Shown: one piece after another, positions 61,863 through 64,000 of the stretch | How positions within the stretch are numbered: the first letter of the stretch is position 1 | Layout of the letters: each line of letters opens with the position of its first letter | Source of the DNA: Candidatus Cryosericum hinesii | GTDB lineage: Bacteria > Caldisericota > Caldisericia > Cryosericales > Cryosericaceae | Assembly (NCBI RefSeq): GCF_003570985.1 | Contig: NZ_QXIW01000031.1 | Span: 193,441-257,440, forward strand | Reading direction: 5' to 3' | Length of the DNA stretch: 64,000 nucleotides | Notes under the pieces: model-generated | Database searches by the model: none | Told to the model about the DNA's origin: nothing | Seen by the model: only the letters and a program-made list of their open reading frames with translations | Position numbers and translations under genes: made by a program

Positions 61863-64000
61863 TTGAAACCAAATTCCGGTCTTTACGAGCAACTCATCGA
61901 CGAGTTGATGCGGAGAGAGTTGAGCGACCTCGATCCAACCCGATGGGCATGGACCCAGGAAGCCATTGATGCCGCAGAGAGCCCCATCATTCTGTCCCGA
62001 TATCTGGAAAGAGTGGTACGTCGCGCACTCGATGCATGTACTGGGGACCAAGCGCTGCAGCAGCGAGTGTCTCTCTGCAATGACATTGTCGAACTGACCA
62101 GCTCAAGGGTTCCCGCGGCCGAACTGGGTGGCAGCACCATACCTCCACAAGTTGAAATTCTTCTTGCACTGCTTGATAGACCAACATTACCAGACGTAAG
62201 CATCGATCGGCTGGGCGAGCTTCGACCCAAGACAGGCCTGAGCCAGTCCGCTCTACTCACGGGTTCTCCGCGGGAGCCAAGCCTGGCCAGTGAATTGAGG
62301 AAAGAAATCCTGTCATCAGACAGGATCGATATTCTTATGTCATTCATCAAGTGGAGCGGGCTACGCCTCATCGAAAAGGAGCTGCGCGAGTTTACGTCAC
62401 GCCCCAACGCAACATTGAGAATCATCACGACTTCGTATATGGGGGCAACTGACCTTCGGGCTGTGTCGCTGTTGGCCTCTCTGTCGCACACTCAGGTGCG
62501 GGTATCGTACGACACTGACCGCACACGTCTGCATGCCAAGGCATATTTGTTCCATCGCGACAGCGGGTTCACTACCGCTTATATCGGTTCGTCTAATATC
62601 TCAGGTGCCGCGATTACGAGTGGGCTGGAGTGGAACATCAAAGTCACTGCCAGAGACGCCGTAGAGATCATCAACAAATTCGTTGGGACGTTCGAGACCT
62701 ACTGGAGTGATGCCGAGTTTCGGGCTTACTCGCTAGAGGACGAACCTGCTCTCAGAGTAGCTCTGGGAAACGAGAGGACTACCGATCAACACCAATACCT
62801 AGTGGACATGCACCCTTACGGGTTTCAACAAGACATACTGGAAAGGCTGAACGCGGAAAGAGAACTGCACGGTCGAAGACGGAATCTCGTCGTTGCGGCA
62901 ACTGGCACTGGGAAGACAGTTGTTGCTGCCTTTGACTACAAGCGGTACTGCGAAGAGCATCCAGGAAAGAAGAATCGCCTACTGTTTGTCGCGCATCGAC
63001 AAGAGATCCTATGGCAGTCGCTGGCATGCTTTCGGAATGTCCTCCACGATGCGAACTTCGGCGACGTACTTGTAGGCAACTCGGAACCGTCGCAATCAGA
63101 CTACCTGTTTGTCTCGATCCAGATGCTCGCTGCACGAGGTTTGGGGGCGCTTTTTCGCGACCCCACGACATACGACTACGTCGTAGTCGATGAGTTCCAT
63201 CATGCTGAAGCGCCGACGTATGTCGATTTTCTGGAATATGCGCAGCCGGATATTCTCCTTGGACTCACTGCAACGCCAGAACGCATGGATGGCAAAGACA
63301 TACTCAGGTGGTTTGGGGGTCGCATAGCAGCTGAAATTCGGTTGCCGGAGGCCGTTGATCGCGGACTACTATGTTCCTTCCAGTACTTCGGCGTGACCGA
63401 CGTTGTTGACCTCAATACATTCCGATGGAGTCGTGGCGGATACGATATCCAACAGTTGAATCAAGCGTATTCAGCAAACGAGAGCAGGGCACGCCTCATA
63501 GTGGATGCCGTCCAACGCTACTGCAGAAAAGCGGAAGATACCCGTGGATTAGGTTTCTGTGTGAGTATCGAGCACGCAGAGTTCATGGCCGGCTTCTTCC
63601 GACGTGCGGGCATTCCCTCTGTTGCAGTCTCGGCTGCAACTGCCCCGACGGATCGCATCGCAGCCCAGAGTCTACTCCGTAACAAGGAAGTCAACTTCAT
63701 CTTCACCGTGGACCTGTACAACGAAGGCATCGATATCCCGGAAATCGACACGGTCCTGTTCCTTCGACCAACTGAAAGCCTTACAGTGTTTCTTCAACAA
63801 CTTGGGCGAGGGCTGCGAATCGATGAAGGAAAAGAGTGTCTGACGGTGCTTGATTTCATAGGGAAGGCGCAACAAAACTACAGTTTCGAGGCTCGCTTTC
63901 AAGCACTCCTTGGCCATACGGCCCGGTCAATCCAGGCAGAGGTCAATGACGACTTCCCATTTCTTCCCAAAGGATGCAACATACAACTTGAGCGCGTAGC
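61863..64000 (+). CDS. Phospholipase D-like/DEAD-type helicase fusion (partial, cut by window end)
   Basis: An uninterrupted frame of 712 codons with no stop before the window edge. TTG 61863 is the likely start: GGAGG lies 7 nt upstream and the opening 'KPNSGLYEQLIDELMRREL' suits the family. A PLD-like domain has 'LHAKAYLFH' and 'YIGSSNISGAA' (about 223-250). A superfamily 2 helicase follows, with motif I 'ATGTGKT' (~346), motif II 'DEFHH' (~442), 'LTATPER', 'YNEGIDIPEID' and motif VI 'QQLGRGLR' (~644). This PLD-plus-helicase arrangement, usually with a DUF3427 C-terminus, occurs in DNA-repair and defence-like loci. It is lower in G+C than the housekeeping genes. Confidence 0.85.
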   Translation, partial: MKPNSGLYEQLIDELMRRELSDLDPTRWAWTQEAIDAAESPIILSRYLERVVRRALDACTGDQALQQRVSLCNDIVELTSSRVPAAELGGSTIPPQVEILLALLDRPTLPDVSIDRLGELRPKTGLSQSALLTGSPREPSLASELRKEILSSDRIDILMSFIKWSGLRLIEKELREFTSRPNATLRIITTSYMGATDLRAVSLLASLSHTQVRVSYDTDRTRLHAKAYLFHRDSGFTTAYIGSSNISGAAITSGLEWNIKVTARDAVEIINKFVGTFETYWSDAEFRAYSLEDEPALRVALGNERTTDQHQYLVDMHPYGFQQDILERLNAERELHGRRRNLVVAATGTGKTVVAAFDYKRYCEEHPGKKNRLLFVAHRQEILWQSLACFRNVLHDANFGDVLVGNSEPSQSDYLFVSIQMLAARGLGALFRDPTTYDYVVVDEFHHAEAPTYVDFLEYAQPDILLGLTATPERMDGKDILRWFGGRIAAEIRLPEAVDRGLLCSFQYFGVTDVVDLNTFRWSRGGYDIQQLNQAYSANESRARLIVDAVQRYCRKAEDTRGLGFCVSIEHAEFMAGFFRRAGIPSVAVSAATAPTDRIAAQSLLRNKEVNFIFTVDLYNEGIDIPEIDTVLFLRPTESLTVFLQQLGRGLRIDEGKECLTVLDFIGKAQQNYSFEARFQALLGHTARSIQAEVNDDFPFLPKGCNIQLERV

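Overview
The window comes from an anaerobic bacterium of fairly high G+C. Its catabolism appears to combine peptides or amino acids with tungsten/molybdenum enzymes and ferredoxin. Evidence for this is a tungstate transporter with pterin-cofactor genes, a tungsten-type aldehyde:ferredoxin oxidoreductase (AOR), a molybdopterin formate dehydrogenase, NfnAB, a secreted subtilase and a duplicated branched-chain amino-acid uptake system. SLH, cohesin, dockerin and copper-amine-oxidase-N domains, and the absence of any outer-membrane gene, suggest a Gram-positive-type or deep-branching lineage (Caldisericota/Cryosericota or clostridia-like). The taxonomy is inference. No rRNA, tRNA or CRISPR array was seen. 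Many genes overlap by ATGA/GTGA, and -10 boxes often read TATACT.

Layout, left to right. 72-926: a BrkB membrane protein. 986-7958 (minus): one compact operon, tupA-tupB-tupC-moeA-moaA-moaC-MOSC-mogA, covering tungstate capture through pterin cofactor assembly. 8189-9841 (minus): an NAD-type aldehyde dehydrogenase. tupA and this gene are preceded by near-identical promoters and ~120-nt leaders that resemble the Moco/Tuco riboswitch. 10099-16296: a secreted subtilase carrying cohesin and dockerin domains, followed by an NHL-propeller/cohesin protein. 16392-19532: two copies of a promoter-like repeat bracket an ABC exporter and a solitary TnpB element. 19649-30403: a UPF0182 protein, tandem EamA transporters, a ChrB-like protein, enolase, PAP2, and a coupled ATC-hydrolase/PLP enzyme/FAH operon.

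30715-34208: an FrhB-like/FdhA/thioredoxin-like-ferredoxin formate dehydrogenase operon ending in a relic of a SpoIIE-type phosphatase. 34217-38679 (minus): CBS-ACT protein, methyltransferase, PAP2 and NfnAB. 39077-42962: MoxR-DUF58-transglutaminase operon. 42998-46447: Lpd, an MFS transporter and an MBL hydrolase. 46752-50938: a 16-Cys ferredoxin with AOR, a TPR protein and class I aldolase. 51105-57709 (minus): livFGMH plus two livK paralogs, each with a long structured leader. 58353-64000: a DUF362 ferredoxin, MFS, an H1-like Lys/Ala protein, and a PLD-helicase that runs off the right edge.

How it may fit together (inference): secreted protease and LIV uptake supply amino acids; their oxidation yields aldehydes, reduced ferredoxin and formate, handled by AOR, NfnAB and Fdh. 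The AOR needs tungsten cofactor. The twin leaders would raise tungstate uptake and cofactor synthesis, and at the same time a metal-free aldehyde dehydrogenase, when that cofactor is scarce.
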